Source: Bostrychus sinensis (Eukaryota; Chordata; Actinopteri; Gobiiformes; Eleotridae). Taken from it: 64,000 bases of DNA. The notes beneath the pieces were generated by a model, which worked only from the letters and a program-made list of their open reading frames with translations, made no database searches and was not told the origin of the DNA. The position numbers and the translations under genes are program-made. How positions within the stretch are numbered: position 1 is the first letter of the stretch; each line of letters begins with the position of its first letter. The DNA lies in contig CM036254.1 in assembly GCA_020698575.1 (NCBI GenBank), positions 34,440,749-34,504,748 on the forward strand, written 5' to 3'. This document shows positions 22,476 through 33,600 of this stretch, piece by piece.

Positions 22476-22775
22476 CTGTGGAAGCGCTGAGAGATTTAGC
22501 AGTGATACAATTTTGTTTACTTGTGATTTGGTGATGAGGCTATGTGAATTAAACAAGCGCTTAAGAACCAGGCTTTATTGTCAAGGATTTTAATAGATGT
22601 TAATAGTGTAACTTTTGAGGGAAAGTTCTGGCCAACCATATGATTGCAAAGAAGGCCAAACTGCAGCCAACTGAAAAAGTTGCTATTTCAACACAAGGAC
22701 TTTCCTTGACACTAAATAATAGACACAAAGGTAAGAAGAGGAAGGGAAAGTGGTTAACTCTCCCTGTGCTGCAGG

Positions 22776-22893
22776 TGGATATTATTTTTTTGCAAGATTT
22801 GACTTCACAGAGTGACACAAATCAGTCTTGTCCTGCTCTGTGCCATGTGTTTGCATCCAGTGATGGTGTGAAAATACTGAAGGGGTCTGTTAG
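22776..22893 (+). CDS. weak exon-like block, opposite strand
   Basis: It is bounded by CCCTGTGCTGCAG before 22776 and by GTAAGAC after AGAG. It reads VDIIFLQDLTSQSDTNQSCP then ALCHVFASSDGVKILKGS. The splice signals are good, but the strand conflicts with the two candidate exons nearby and the protein is not recognised. It may be chance. Confidence 0.18.
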
Positions 22894-23298
22894 AGGTAAG
22901 ACAATGAATGACAAACAGTATTTTTACTAATGTAATCTGTGGCGGTACATGATCCACTCACCTTCTGATACTGATTTCTGGAAGTCCTTCAGAAGCAAAT
23001 AAAGGATTCATTTGATGGGAATAACTGTGGTCATGAGCATATGCAGCTATGAAGTCCAGACCTCTGTATTTTTTTTTCCATATTTTCATTATTTTCCTGG
23101 ATTATGTCCATGGTTAGTCTTGGCAGAATCCTGAGGCGAGGGCTACAAGGTGTTTGTAGAACAAGTCTGTCCTGTGTGTAAAATCTGTCCAATGAAGCGT
23201 CACACTGCTTTTTTTCTTGCGACAGACTTGTTACTAGAGTAACTTTGCTCCTCTGCCACAGGGTAAGTAGCTTTGTTGGACCTTTGCATTTTGAAAAT

Positions 23299-23330
23299 CC
23301 TGACTGTGGCAGTAGCTCAGGAGGTAGAAC
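23299..23330 (+). repeat. short tRNA-like SINE head
   Basis: GTGGCAGTAGCTCAGGAGGT resembles the A-box region of the tRNA-headed SINEs elsewhere in the window. No B box is seen. Confidence 0.4.
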
Positions 23331-23779
23331 CTCTAAACTGACAAACAACAAACTGACAGCACACAAATGAGCAAAAGTATGCATGTACACATAAAACATA
23401 AAAAGAACAGACTTGCATTTTCATGAAAAATCTATCAAACAATAAATGAACAAATCAATAAACATAAACATTTCTCTTGTATGTATGCATGCACTGTAGG
23501 CCATCTCTGTTTGAATTAGACCAAATATTCCATTAAGAGCCTTCTAACAGGTTTTAGATCCTGCAGTGTTCCGAGATAAAATAAATAAATAAAAAAAACC
23601 CTCAATGATTCTAGGAGGTACTGCATTTCTGGCTCTTCTAGTGTGAATAAAAGCAGGCTTGTTGGTATGTGGGGTTCCAGTAGTCCAGTATTTTTTTTTT
23701 TTGTTTTCATACTGGTTGACTAGTCACTGTATGTTCTATGAGTAGATAAAAGTGCAGGTCAAACAGTGTAAAAAAAAAT

Positions 23780-24659
23780 GTTGCCAAAACTGAAGGCTTT
23801 TTCTGAACAATGGATAATAAGTTGGCTGTAAGATGAGTTAAAAAAATAATGATAGTGAGTAAAACTTAAAGTGGAATGTTTTTAGACATATGACAAATTA
23901 GGTGAACTAAACAAATTACACTCAAGGAAAAAAGAAACGCACCACTGCTTTTTCACCACCTTTTTGTTTGGTTACTTATTTTTGATGGAAATATTACATG
24001 TGCACATCAACCATATACCCGTCCCTGATATTCAGACCCAATTAATCAATGCTTATGACCAAACAATAATAATGCAGCAGTTGTGACATGTGGTCGACCA
24101 GATCTGGGACGGTCATTGGAGGATCCAGTGGTGTGGAAACGCTCAGCGAGGCGTACAACAGTAGAGTGATGGACTCCAAACTCCTGGCTACAGCCGTGTG
24201 CTCCTTCAGCTTGAAGCAGGCCAATGGCTGCCAATCTCTCTCTGGTTGCAGTCGTTGTAGTCGTGGCATTGTGAACAAATGTGCTTTTTTTTTCCATTTT
24301 GGTGTCTTTTTATAGGGAATGGTTGTGCACAATTGAGGACAGGTCCAGTTCATCTCTGAGTTTTACTCATGACCCAGACATAGGTGATTAATACAAAAAT
24401 ACAGTTGTTATTGCTCATCAAAATCAATCAACCGGAACCAGGAAAACAGTAATTTCATTTTGACTCAGAATAGAACTAAACTCATTGTAGTCTGTAATTT
24501 TTCACTGGCTGCAATATTTTTTGACAAATTGAGAAAATGAAAGTGGTGCGTTTCTTTTTTCCTTGAGTGTATTTGTTGAAAACTTGAGATTTTGAGTTGG
24601 CCCCAAATTTAAAAAATCTTAAGGGGTCCTGTAGCCTTCAGTTTTTGAGTTTTCAAAAC
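23780..24659 (+). mobile_element. repeat R, copy 1 (TIR element) with Tc1 MITE inside
   Basis: It starts GTTGCCAAAACTGAAGGC and ends with the partial inverse GCCTTCAGTTTTTGAG. Other copies are at 38854-38987 plus 40895-40945 (minus) and 40990-41150 (plus). GAACAATGGATAATAAGTTGG, ATGACAAATTAGGTG and AACTTGAGATTTTGAGTTGG are shared landmarks. It is interrupted at TA by the MITE at 23919-24569. It is flanked by A and T homopolymers. There is no coding capacity and the superfamily is unknown. Confidence 0.65.
23919..24569 (-). mobile_element. Tc1/mariner MITE with intact TIRs and HTH remnant
   Basis: The ends are inverted repeats of about 28 bp: CACTCAAGGAAAAAAGAAAC on the left, with its complement at 24542-24569. 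TA flanks both sides (23917-23918, 24570-24571). On the minus strand about 24090-24297 reads RERLAAIGLLQAEGAHGCSQ, then EFGVHHSTVVRLAERF and DRPRSGRPHVTT. This is the paired-type helix-turn-helix of a Tc1 transposase with its GRPR-like AT-hook. The frame then runs into unrelated sequence, so the DDE domain has been deleted. It would need a transposase supplied in trans. Confidence 0.88.
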
Positions 24660-24679
24660 TTTTTTTTTTTTTTTTTTAC

Positions 24680-24879
24680 AGTTATAGATTTTCATTGCGT
24701 TTTGCGTTCTCTGATATTATTACTTTGTTTTGACCAGATTTCAGGTTGAATCATTTCTGTCTCTACTGGCTTCCCAGAGTAAAAGACACTCCTCATTGAG
24801 CCTTTTCCCTGACATCCTCTACCTCCAATCCCCTTTTACTTAAAGTCATCCCTGCTTGATTTTCTTAAGCACCAGAACA
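24680..24879. other. unassigned sequence
   Basis: Short unique interval after a T tract at 24661-24677. No feature recognised. Confidence 0.35.
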
Positions 24880-25460
24880 CTCCAGTTAGCATTAAGCCCG
24901 GCGCCGCTTGTCTGGAGGAGATAGCGCCTCTCTAAATGATCTCATTTGAACTCTGACTCTGGAACCGCTCAAGTGTAGAAATCTTTTAAAAACTCATCAA
25001 GAAATAACTCGACTTTTGGAACAATCTTTTTTCTTTTTTCTTCCAAGCGCACTTCATTAAAACTACATTGTGGATTGTACTGTGTTTTTCTCAGCGTTTG
25101 TATCACCAAGCAGTCCGTGGCTCTAAGTCGACAGTGTTAAATTGCCTCAGAGGAGCGGCGCCCCGGAGACGGAGCGCGTTCCCCTCGAGAGGCCGTTCAT
25201 TTTATCAGCTTGTCCAGAGCTCGGGCGCGCCAAACAGGGGCCTATTAAAACCTCATGGCTTTTCTCTTAACAAATAGACAGGGCTATAAACGCAGAGCGG
25301 CTGAGGGATGGAGGAATTGGCGGAGAGCTTTGTGCCTCTGTTATGGCTTTCGGGATGAGGCTTAGGACACAAGTGATACGACGCAGCCCCGGTTTTGTAC
25401 TTGTCAAAATACAGGCGCTTCAAAATAGTGTGCGGAGAGGTGACGCTTTTGTATGCCCCC
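24880..25460. other. unique complex sequence, possible conserved non-coding DNA
   Basis: This stretch is higher in GC, with CpG-containing sites, no repeat signature and no long frame with motifs. It stands out from the repeats around it. Conservation cannot be judged from one sequence. Confidence 0.3.
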
Positions 25461-25898
25461 GAGTGCGCTATCCTCGAGTCAACTTTTCCAAAACATGAAG
25501 TCGCCTTTTGTTACTTTCAGGACATTTTTATTTAATGTCACATGCAGGGCGTTTTGTAGAAATAAAAAAGTCAGTCACTACAACCCTTATGGCCTTATCT
25601 GGTAACACATTAAGTAGCCTGTTGGTTATTAGTCGCTAGGTAGGTTTAGCATGAACCCAGTGCACAAAAGAAATAATGACAGATAAAGATTGATTGTCTC
25701 CTAGCATTTAGATGCATAAGAGGGTCACAAATGACCCTGTGAGGTTGTTTTTTGTTTTGTTTTTTTTGCAATATTTTTGTAATGAAAAGTGGTTATCACT
25801 TCATACTCCAGGCATTCCCCCAAAACATCTTACTGATGTCATGCCATTAAAATGTTTAACTTACCTTTTATATATTTATACATTTTACACAATTCTGT

Positions 25899-25903
<5 letters not shown>

Positions 25904-25984
<81 letters not shown>
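25904..25984. repeat. (TA)n microsatellite, 81 nt
   Basis: Uninterrupted TA dinucleotides. Apparent YIYIYI proteins across it are artefacts. Confidence 0.95.
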
Positions 25985-25987
<3 letters not shown>

Positions 25988-26820
25988 AACTCCAAGTTTC
26001 CATAAGTGGGTCAAAAAAGACCCACATTTATTTCCTATGGAATTTCATGGTGACTTTTGATTCTTCCTAACTGTGGCTGCCAGGAATATGTATTTATGGA
26101 CCACACAAATTATATCTGTGTCAAGTGTAAACCCTTTAATATAATATAATTTTACTGCAAGAGCTCATTTTCTAGCTAACTCTATGTGGCTAACCAAGTT
26201 AGGTAATGTTATCTGTAATACCTCTTTGTTGGGATGCAGGAGCACTAACCACTCTGCCACCTACAACCCAGCTCCCCTGCAGACATTGCTGACTGCTAAC
26301 TAAACCCTCTTACATGTCTTCTCCTGTCACTGCATCAGCTCTGCCTCCATCACCTCACAACATGGTCACCTCCAGGCAACATGCTCCACTCAGCACCGCT
26401 GTGTCCTGATCGTATCAAGACCGTTGCCAAGTCCAGAACGCTCTTTCAGAAACGCCACGCTGCTGCCGGAGCTGTAACTAAATATAATGCCAGTCTATTT
26501 GCTTATTCAGTGTAATGACACAGATGTGGAGCGCTGAAATGAAGAAGTGTATCAAATAAATCTTATCCACCGGCCACTTTGACAGAGAAGCAGCAGAGCA
26601 GGGTACTGTGAAATGGCTTTCTCTGACGCGACTGCTTTTCAAACATAAAATATCACATCTCTAGCGTCCTGCATGACAACCAGCAGCAGTCAATATGCCC
26701 CCCCTTTTCTGGCTCTGTGAGTTTATGACAGTATGGATCTGAATGAGAAAATAGTCCTTTTAATTCCATGTGCAGCTTATCTTCTGGAATATGTGGGCTT
26801 TGTATAAATGCTATGTCACA
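25985..26820. other. unique sequence, possible regulatory DNA at 26440-26700
   Basis: A reversed SINE scrap lies at about 26238-26262 (CACTAACCACTCTGCCACC). Otherwise complex unique sequence with no gene. Confidence 0.3.
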
Positions 26821-26825
26821 TGTAA

Positions 26826-27145
26826 GGCAGCACGGTGGCAGGGTTGTTTTAGCACTGTCGCCTCTAAGGAAGAGGGTCCGGGTGGGATTTCAGACTGGAC
26901 AGCAAGGCTTTTCTGTGTGGAGTTTGCATGTTCTTCCTGTGTCATGGTGGGTTTTAGGTGCTCTGGTTTCCCCCATCAACCTAAAACATGTGCAATAGGC
27001 TAACCCTGCAGCTAGGTACTCCTCACCAGGATCCTGGCTCTCCACTGCACTGTGGTCGGCCACTGCTTCTGACAGGTTGCCCCAGAGGCATTGAAGGATA
27101 GGGCCAATTGCAGAGTCCTTACGGCTAGGACACGCCAACCCAATG
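26826..27145 (+). repeat. tRNA-type SINE-like repeat
   Basis: It starts GGCAGCACGGTGGCAGGGTT with TTAGCACTGTCGCCTC, then CTGTGTGGAGTTTGCATGTT, then CTGGCTCTCCACTGCACTG and GATAGGGCCAATTGCAGAG. The order matches a common fish repeat with tRNA-like head. It is about 320 bp. The B-box region is degraded. Confidence 0.65.
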
Positions 27146-27800
27146 CCTGACTGCCATCAGAAGAGGCAGGACGACTGCTCTCTCGCCTCTCGTCTCCACT
27201 GGTCAACACAAAATGTGTCTCCAGACTACAGAGCAGTGTGACCTCTGATGGGTTGATCAGGAATGAGCCAACTACCACAGATGAGAGCCAAACATTCAGC
27301 TGCTCTGTTAAAAATCACCGCAAGCAAAGCATAATTTTATTTTGATGGCCACACCATGCTGCCAATCACATGTTGTTGTTGTTTTGTTAGGGGAAGAAGG
27401 GAAGAAACTAGCAAAAAACAAAAAGTAGCATTTGTCTGCTTTTTTGATTTTACTAGAGACAGAAAAGTATAGAATTTTGCTTGCAAAATGCATAAAAATA
27501 ATGGTTATATGAAAACATAGATTAAACAATGTTTACTAACACACATATGATTCATATTTCCTAAATTAGGCCTAAATAATATGCTCTGAGTGATACTACA
27601 TGAAGAGCCATTTGGGAGCTATTTGGGAGCCATAAGAGCTGCCAGGGAGCTGAGCCAAAAGAGTCAAATCTTTAAAAAGAACCAGACCGCACATCAACAA
27701 GTGCAACGGTTCGGCGAATGTGCAAGATGTAAGAACTATTTACAACAGCAGCCGACGCTAGTCACTAAACTCTGCACATAATGTGCTTCATCTCACAGCA
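27146..27800. other. unassigned sequence
   Basis: About 27600-27660 has GAGCCATTTGGGAGC phrases recalling hAT sub-termini. Otherwise nothing. Confidence 0.3.
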
Positions 27801-27804
27801 TCAC

Positions 27805-27928
27805 AGATGGGCAGCTGTGGCTACAGAAGTAGCTCACCACCACCGAGTGTGACTGAGGAGTGAATGAATAATAGATCAAAATTGTAAAGCGACTTTGAGT
27901 TGTGTGAAAAGCGCTATATAAAACTGAT

Positions 27929-27966
<38 letters not shown>
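27805..27966 (+). repeat. SINE 3' part with (ATT)n tail
   Basis: GGCAGCTGTGGCTACAGAAG, AGCTCACCACCACCGAGTG, GAATGAATAATAG, AAAGCGCTATATAA and then ATT repeats (27931-27966). It is the same family as 7395-7582 and 50296-51300. Confidence 0.7.
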
Positions 27967-27968
<2 letters not shown>

Positions 27969-28136
27969 ATATAATGAAGACTTGTAAAAGTACCATATAT
28001 TTTAATTTTAATCATGAGCTGTATGACAGATTGTGAATGGAGCACATGGCCAATCCAAGCATTCCTTCAATGCCGACGCCAAATGGCACGTCCAACTGTC
28101 TCCTACGCCGTCCGACGGTGCAGAACACACTGAAGT

Positions 28137-28260
28137 CAGGGCTGTCCAAACTATGACCAGAGGGCCAAATGCGGCCTATGGGCCTTTTTTTTTTTTTTTT
28201 AATTGGCTCTCATCTGGCCCAAATTGCATCAGGTATACTTTTTAGTCCAAGGTTAAAAGC
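28137..28260 (+). mobile_element. hAT-like left end
   Basis: CAGGGCTGTCCAAACTATGA followed by GGGCCAAATGCGGCC and a T run is a typical vertebrate hAT terminus. A possible partner end is at 34715-34735 (GGACACCCCTG), but no matching 8-bp flanks exist. Confidence 0.45.
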
Positions 28261-28504
28261 TTCATGTGAGTGCTAAATGTAACTGAGTCTCTATAGCGTA
28301 AAAAGTGACTCTAATGCAACTTTTTAAGAAGCAGTCATTATGTTCTTCCATTTCTTTAGCTTCCAGAGCAATCTCTGCAGCTGTGGTGGTTTTACCTGTA
28401 TGTAGCCAGGTCTCGGTTTCTTCACATTCACTCAGTTGTTATGCATGGGGTTAGGGTTAGGAGTTATTTCTACACATTAATTGCTCTTGTGTGAGATAGG
28501 CCTG

Positions 28505-28745
28505 GTTTATGGAAGAAAAATAGGACTCCTAATGACCCGAAACCTACTAAGCTCTTTCATAGTCTAGTATTCTAAACCAATAGAATAACCCAGGTCTCTT
28601 ACCAATTTGATTTCAGAATTGAGAAAGCCTATTGGATAAGAGGCTAAATTAAAGGCAAACTTTAAAAAACATGTCCAGATGATTGCTTTTTAACCTTTTG
28701 TTGTGATTCAGTTATCCTGGATGATTGAGAGTCTTAACAGACAAG
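28505..28745 (+). mobile_element. Penelope-like 3' UTR fragment
   Basis: Collinear with 5065-5285 at the 3' end of the Penelope-like pseudogene, as listed there. No coding part remains. Confidence 0.55.
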
Positions 28746-28829
28746 AAAAATGGTTGTTGGTGGTTCCAAAAAATAATAAATAAGTAAATAAAAAAAAAAT
28801 AAAAAAAAATCAGCCAGGCTGTGTTCTAG

Positions 28830-28935
28830 TCCCAAGCCTGGATAAATGTGTGGTTGTGGAAGGGCAATCAGACTGACATCTCTTTCAAAGAACCATGGAA
28901 AAGATTCAGAGTGGGGACCTCTGAAAGAAAGGGAG
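28830..28935. repeat. SINE-like tail fragment
   Basis: CCCAAGCCTGGATAAATGTG and GGTTGTGGAAGGGCAATC recur in degraded form at 41455 and 61500, so this is a dispersed repeat tail. Confidence 0.4.
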
Positions 28936-29049
28936 CAGCCATATGATTTGCCATTTTGTGGAGGTGGGCCACTCGCCTCACCATAATAGCAAGTCCCATG
29001 GCTGCTCCCTTTGTTATTTTTCAGTCTGTAGCCCTCTCTGTGGACACTG

Positions 29050-29400
29050 GAGGTGCACCCTGAATTGCTTTTGAAATATCTGTACTGTCTTTATGAAGTT
29101 GACAGTATGGGCTCCAGTGTCTTATCTGTTTGGGCCCCTGGACATGCTGGGGTTAAGGGAAATGAAATTGCTGATGCTCTGGCTAAAGAGTCCCACCATG
29201 GAGACCTCATTGACTTCCACCTACCACTGGGAGCAGCAGGAGTGTTATAGTAGTTGCAAAGAACGTCTTGTAAATCTGTGGCAGAAAGAGTGGGAGGGGG
29301 GCACAGGGGTAGATTCTAATTCTCTTGTCAGCCATCAGTTTAGACTAGCAGGCAGGCACTGGCCTCTTGTTGCAGGGATGAGGTGGTCCTCGCTGGAATG
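29050..29400 (+). pseudogene. LINE RNase H region, frameshifted
   Basis: It reads LSVWAPGHAGVKGNEIADAL then AKESHHGDLIDFHLPLG, the C-terminal block of an RNase H domain (W.PGH.G..GNE.AD.LAK). After a stop and frame change near 29247 the plus strand continues CKERLVNLWQKEWEGGTGVD and FRLAGRHWPL, as in the tail after RNase H of I-type fish LINEs. Upstream catalytic residues and reverse transcriptase are absent. Confidence 0.75.
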
Positions 29401-29605
29401 AAACTGGAGCATTGTGCATGTTTTTGATAAAGTACATTTTTTCACTGTGCATTAACTCACAACTAGGGGTGTGACAAGATCTCGCGAAATCAAAACGCCA
29501 TGAGATTTCTCATGTGCAGCGCGATCTCCTGAGTTTACTGTTTTTTGTTTGTTTGTTTTTTCTACCGGTCAATATCACATGTGAGAGATTCCGGGGCATT
29601 AGACT

Positions 29606-29637
<32 letters not shown>

Positions 29638-30800
29638 TAAAGCCGCAAGCGGCATTGGAAGGCCCTCGCCGGCCGCAACCGGAGCTGGGGCAGAGGAGAC
29701 ACCATTTTGCCAAATTTTTTGTTGGTACATATTGACAAAAAAACTGCAAAAAGCGTCCTAATACTCCATAGAACTGCATTGAATGTAATTGCCATTGGAA
29801 TAAAATGGCAGAATTCGACCATCGCCATGGCAACACCGAATGAAATACGACTTGGGTACCATTGGAATTTTTGATCAGGATGACATCAAGAATATTTGTG
29901 CCGAATTTGACAAATTTTCATTCAAGTATTATTTTTTCTGTCCATAGAAATTTTTGTTTCAGTCCCATTGGAATAAAATGGCAGGTTTCAGTCATCGCCA
30001 TGACAACACAGTATAAAATATGACATGGGTCTCATTGGCTTTTGTGATCGGCGTCACATAAAGTATTTTTCTGCCAAGTTTCGTAAATTTTTGAAAAACT
30101 AAATTTTTTACTGACCATATAAATATTTGTCTCATTCTGTAGGGGGCGCTATCGTGCCAAATTTCATTCTTTCTTATTTAATGGGTTTAGGCTTGGAGGG
30201 TTTATGAGTGTTAAAAATTTGAGCCAAATTGGAGTTAATATGTGCAAATTGTAGCAAATTGCAAGTATGGCGAAATTGAATTTTTTTTCGTAAACTTTGG
30301 CACTGCGCCGCACAAAAACCGTAAAACTTTTGCGAAGAATTTGGATAACTTTTAATGCCCCACTTCTGTAGATGATATAGAGCCATTTTGAGCTAATTAG
30401 GTTAAATGCCCAAGGAGGAGATAGAAAAAGTACGACGCGTGCAAAATTGCTGACTCAGCACTTCGCAGATTTCAATCCAAGATTACCGACTTCTGGTTAG
30501 TCAGGGGGCGTGGCCATAATAATATTTTTTTTTTGGCTCCACCTCAGCAATGTGTGTCCCAAATTTGGTGGGTCTACGACAAACTTTACGCTTGGCCGAC
30601 TCCCATTGGCGCAATGTATTTTCATTTTTCCAGGGGGCGCTGTCGCGCCACTTTTGTGATGTTCTGTATGGCACCTATATTAAAAAAAATTTTCACGCAC
30701 GCGTGAATTTTGGGCAAAATTTGGTGAGTTTTCATAAATGTTCAGGGGGTCAAATTAGCGATCCTTGCGCAGAAGAAAAATAAAGAATAATAAAAAAAAT
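29638..30800 (+). repeat. 1.17-kb tandem unit 1
   Basis: It begins TAAAGCCGCAAGCGGCATTG and ends just before the same phrase at 30801. Shared landmarks are AACCGGAGCTGGGGCAGAG, GACCATCGCCATGGCAACA, GTAGGGGGCGCTATCGTGCC, GCCGCACAAAAACCGTAAAA and AGGGGGCGTGGCCATAATAA. Open frames recur in each unit but lack motifs and differ by indels, so coding is not supported. Confidence 0.92.
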
Positions 30801-31979
30801 TAAAGCCGCAAGCGGCATTGGTAGGCCCTCGCCGGCCGCAACCGGAGCTGGGGCAGAGGAGAAACCATTTTGCCAAATTTTTTGTTGTTACCTTTTGATA
30901 AAAAAACGGCAAAAAGCGTCCTAATACTCCATAGAACTGCATTGAATGTAATTCCCATTGGAATAAAATGGCAGAATTCGACCATCGCCATGGCAACACC
31001 GAATGAAATACGACTTGGGTACCATTGGAATTTTTGATCAGGATGACATCAAGAATATTTGTGCCTAATTTGAGAAATTTTCATTCAAGTATTATTTTTT
31101 CTGTCCATAGAAATTTTTGTTTCAGTCCCATTGGAATAAAATGGCAGGTTTCAGTCATCGCCATGACAACACAGTATAAAATATGACATGGGTCTCATTG
31201 GCTTTTGTGATCGGCGTGACATAAAGTAATTTTCTGCCAAGTTTCGTAAAATTTGGAAAAACTAAAATTTTTACTGACCATATAAATATTTGTCTCATTC
31301 TGTAGGGGGCGCTATTGTGTCAAATTTCATTCTTTCTTATTTAATGGGTTTAGGCTTGGAGGGTTTATGAATGTTTAAAATTTGAGCCAAATTGGAGTTA
31401 ATATGTGCGAATTGTAGCAAATTGAAGGTACGGAGAAATCGAAAAAAAATTCGTAAATTTTGCGGCTGCGCCGCACAAAAACCGTAAAACTTTTGCGAAG
31501 AATTTGGATAACTTTTAATGCCCCACTTCTGTAGATGATGTAGAGCGATTTTGAGGTCATTTCGTTAAACGCCCAAGGAGGAGATAGAAAAAGTACGACG
31601 CGTGCAAAATTGCTGACTCAGCACTTTGCAGATTTCAAGCCAAAATTGCCGACTTCCGGTTTGTCAGGGGGCGTGGCCATAATAATATTTTTTGTTTGGC
31701 TCCACCTCAGCAATGTCATTACCGAATTTGGTGGGTCTGCGACAAACTTTACGTTAGGCCGCCTCCCATTGGCGCAATGTATTTTCAATTTTGTAGGTGG
31801 CGCTATCGCGCCACTTTTGTATTGTTAAGTATGGCGCCTAAAAAAAACAAAATTTTTCAGCAAACCTGAATTTTGGGCAAAATTTGGTGAGTTTTCATAA
31901 ATGTTCAGGGGGTCAAATTAGCGCTCAAAGAGCAGAAGAAAAATAAAAAAAAATAAAAAGAAAGAAGAATAATAAAAAT
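30801..31979 (+). repeat. 1.17-kb tandem unit 2
   Basis: The period from unit 1 is 1163 bp and to unit 3 is 1179 bp. By eye units 2 and 3 agree more closely at the 3' end (GCGCTCAAAGAGCAGAAG) than either does with unit 1 (GCGATCCTTGCGCAGAAG). Confidence 0.92.
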
Positions 31980-33145
31980 TAAAGCCGCAAGCGGCATTGG
32001 TAGGCCCTCGCCGGCCGCAACCGGAGCTGGGGCAGAGAAGAAACCATTTTGCCAAATTTTTTGTTGGTACCTTTTGATAAAAAAAACGGCAAAAAGCGTC
32101 CTAATACTCCACAGAACTGCATTGAATGTAATTCCCATTGGAATAAAATGGCAGAATTCGACCATCGCCATGGCAACATCTAATCAAATACAACTTGGGT
32201 ACCATTGGAATTTTTGATCAGGATGACATAAAGAATATTTGTGCCAAATTTGACAAATTTTCGTTCAAGTATTATTTTTTCTGTCCATAGAAATTTTTGC
32301 TGTAATCCCATTGGAATAAAATGGCAGGTTTCAGTCATCGCCATGACAACACAGTATAAAATATGACATGGGTCTCATTGGCTTTTTTGATCGGGGTCAC
32401 ATAAAATATTTTTCTGCCAAGTTTCGTAAATTTTTGAAAAACTAAATTTTTTACTGACCATATAAATATTTGTCTCATTCTGTAGGGGGCGCTATCGTGC
32501 CAAATTTCAATCTTTCTTATTTAATGGGTTTAGGCTTGGAGGATTTATGAGTGTTTAAAATTTGAGCGAAATTGAAGTTAATATGTGCGAATTGTAGCAA
32601 AATGAAAGTACTGAGAATTTGAAAAAAAATTCGTAAAGTTTGCGGTTGCGCCGCACAAAAACCGTAAAACTTTTGCGAAGAATTTGGATAACTTTTAATG
32701 CCCCACTTCTGTAGATGATATAGAGTAATTTTGAGCTCATTTGGTTAAATGCCCAAGGAGGAGATAGAAAAAGTACAACGCGTGCAAAATTGCTGACTCA
32801 GCACTTTGCAGATTTCAATCCAAGATTACCGACTTCTGGTTTGTCAGGGGGCGTGGCCATAATAATATTTATTTTTTGGCTCCACCTCAGCAATGTGTGT
32901 ACCAAATTTGGTGGGTCTGCGACAAACTTTACGTTCGGCCGACTCCCATTGGCGCAATGTATTTTCAATTTTGTAGGTGGCGCTATTGCGCCACTTTTGT
33001 ATTGTTAAGTATGGCGCCTAAAAAAAACAAAATTTTTCAGCAAACCTGAATTTTGGGCAAAATTTGGTGAGTTTTCATAAATGTTCAGGGGGTGAAATTA
33101 GCGCTCAAAGAGCAGAAGAAAAATAAATAAAGAATAAGAAGAATA
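31980..33145 (+). repeat. 1.17-kb tandem unit 3
   Basis: Full-length third unit. It runs into AATAATAATAATTTTAGC, where the hairpin modules begin. Confidence 0.92.
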
Positions 33146-33154
33146 AAAAATAAT

Positions 33155-33600
33155 AATAATTTTAGCAAAAACAATATATCCGTTTACATTATACCCACAA
33201 ATTAATCAAATGACATTTGAGTGGACTTCGCCCATTGACTCCCATTCATTTTCAGCCAATACAAGTATGTGGCTTCCATACCTGAGCTATATATGATTGT
33301 GTAGGACTGGATGCCAGGAGTGTGTACATGGGAAAGCGCTTCGCGCTTTGTTTTTGTGCGCTTCGCGCACTTATGAGTGGGCTTCGCCCACTGCCTTTTT
33401 TTCATTCTGAGCAAATACAAGTATGTGGCTTGCATACCTGAGGTATTTGTGATATTGTAGTACTTGTTGCCATGAGTGTGTACATGGCAAAGCGCTTCGC
33501 GCTTTGTTTTTGTGCGCTTCGCGCACTTTTGGGCAGTGCGCTTCGCGCACTGCTGTGCAGACACAATAGGCCCTGCGCCACCCTTGGGGCTCGGGCCTAA
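33155..33600 (+). repeat. hairpin module A
   Basis: It starts TTTTAGCAAAAACAATATAT and ends TTGGGGCTCGGGCCTAATAA. Two related sub-blocks each carry CAAGTATGTGGCTT, GTGTGTACATGG, then hairpins with TTC loops: 33333-33349, 33356-33370, 33376-33392, 33488-33506, 33512-33526 and 33533-33553. All stems are perfect (6-9 bp). Confidence 0.92.

Noticed and set aside
22776..23290. A multi-exon gene on the plus strand using GCAG/GTAAGAC and CAGG/GTAAGT signals
   Set aside because: Downstream frames close within about 20 codons, the 44-nt gap before 22776 is too short for an intron, and a SINE head overlaps 23299-23330. Only a weak single block is listed.
29053..29250. An intact RNase H gene
   Set aside because: Only the C-terminal block of the domain is present, followed by a stop and frameshift. 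It is a LINE relic.
29510..32179. Similar 63-108 residue minus-strand frames in each 1.17-kb unit
   Set aside because: They are homologous because the DNA is tandemly repeated. Frames shift between units and have no recognisable motif.
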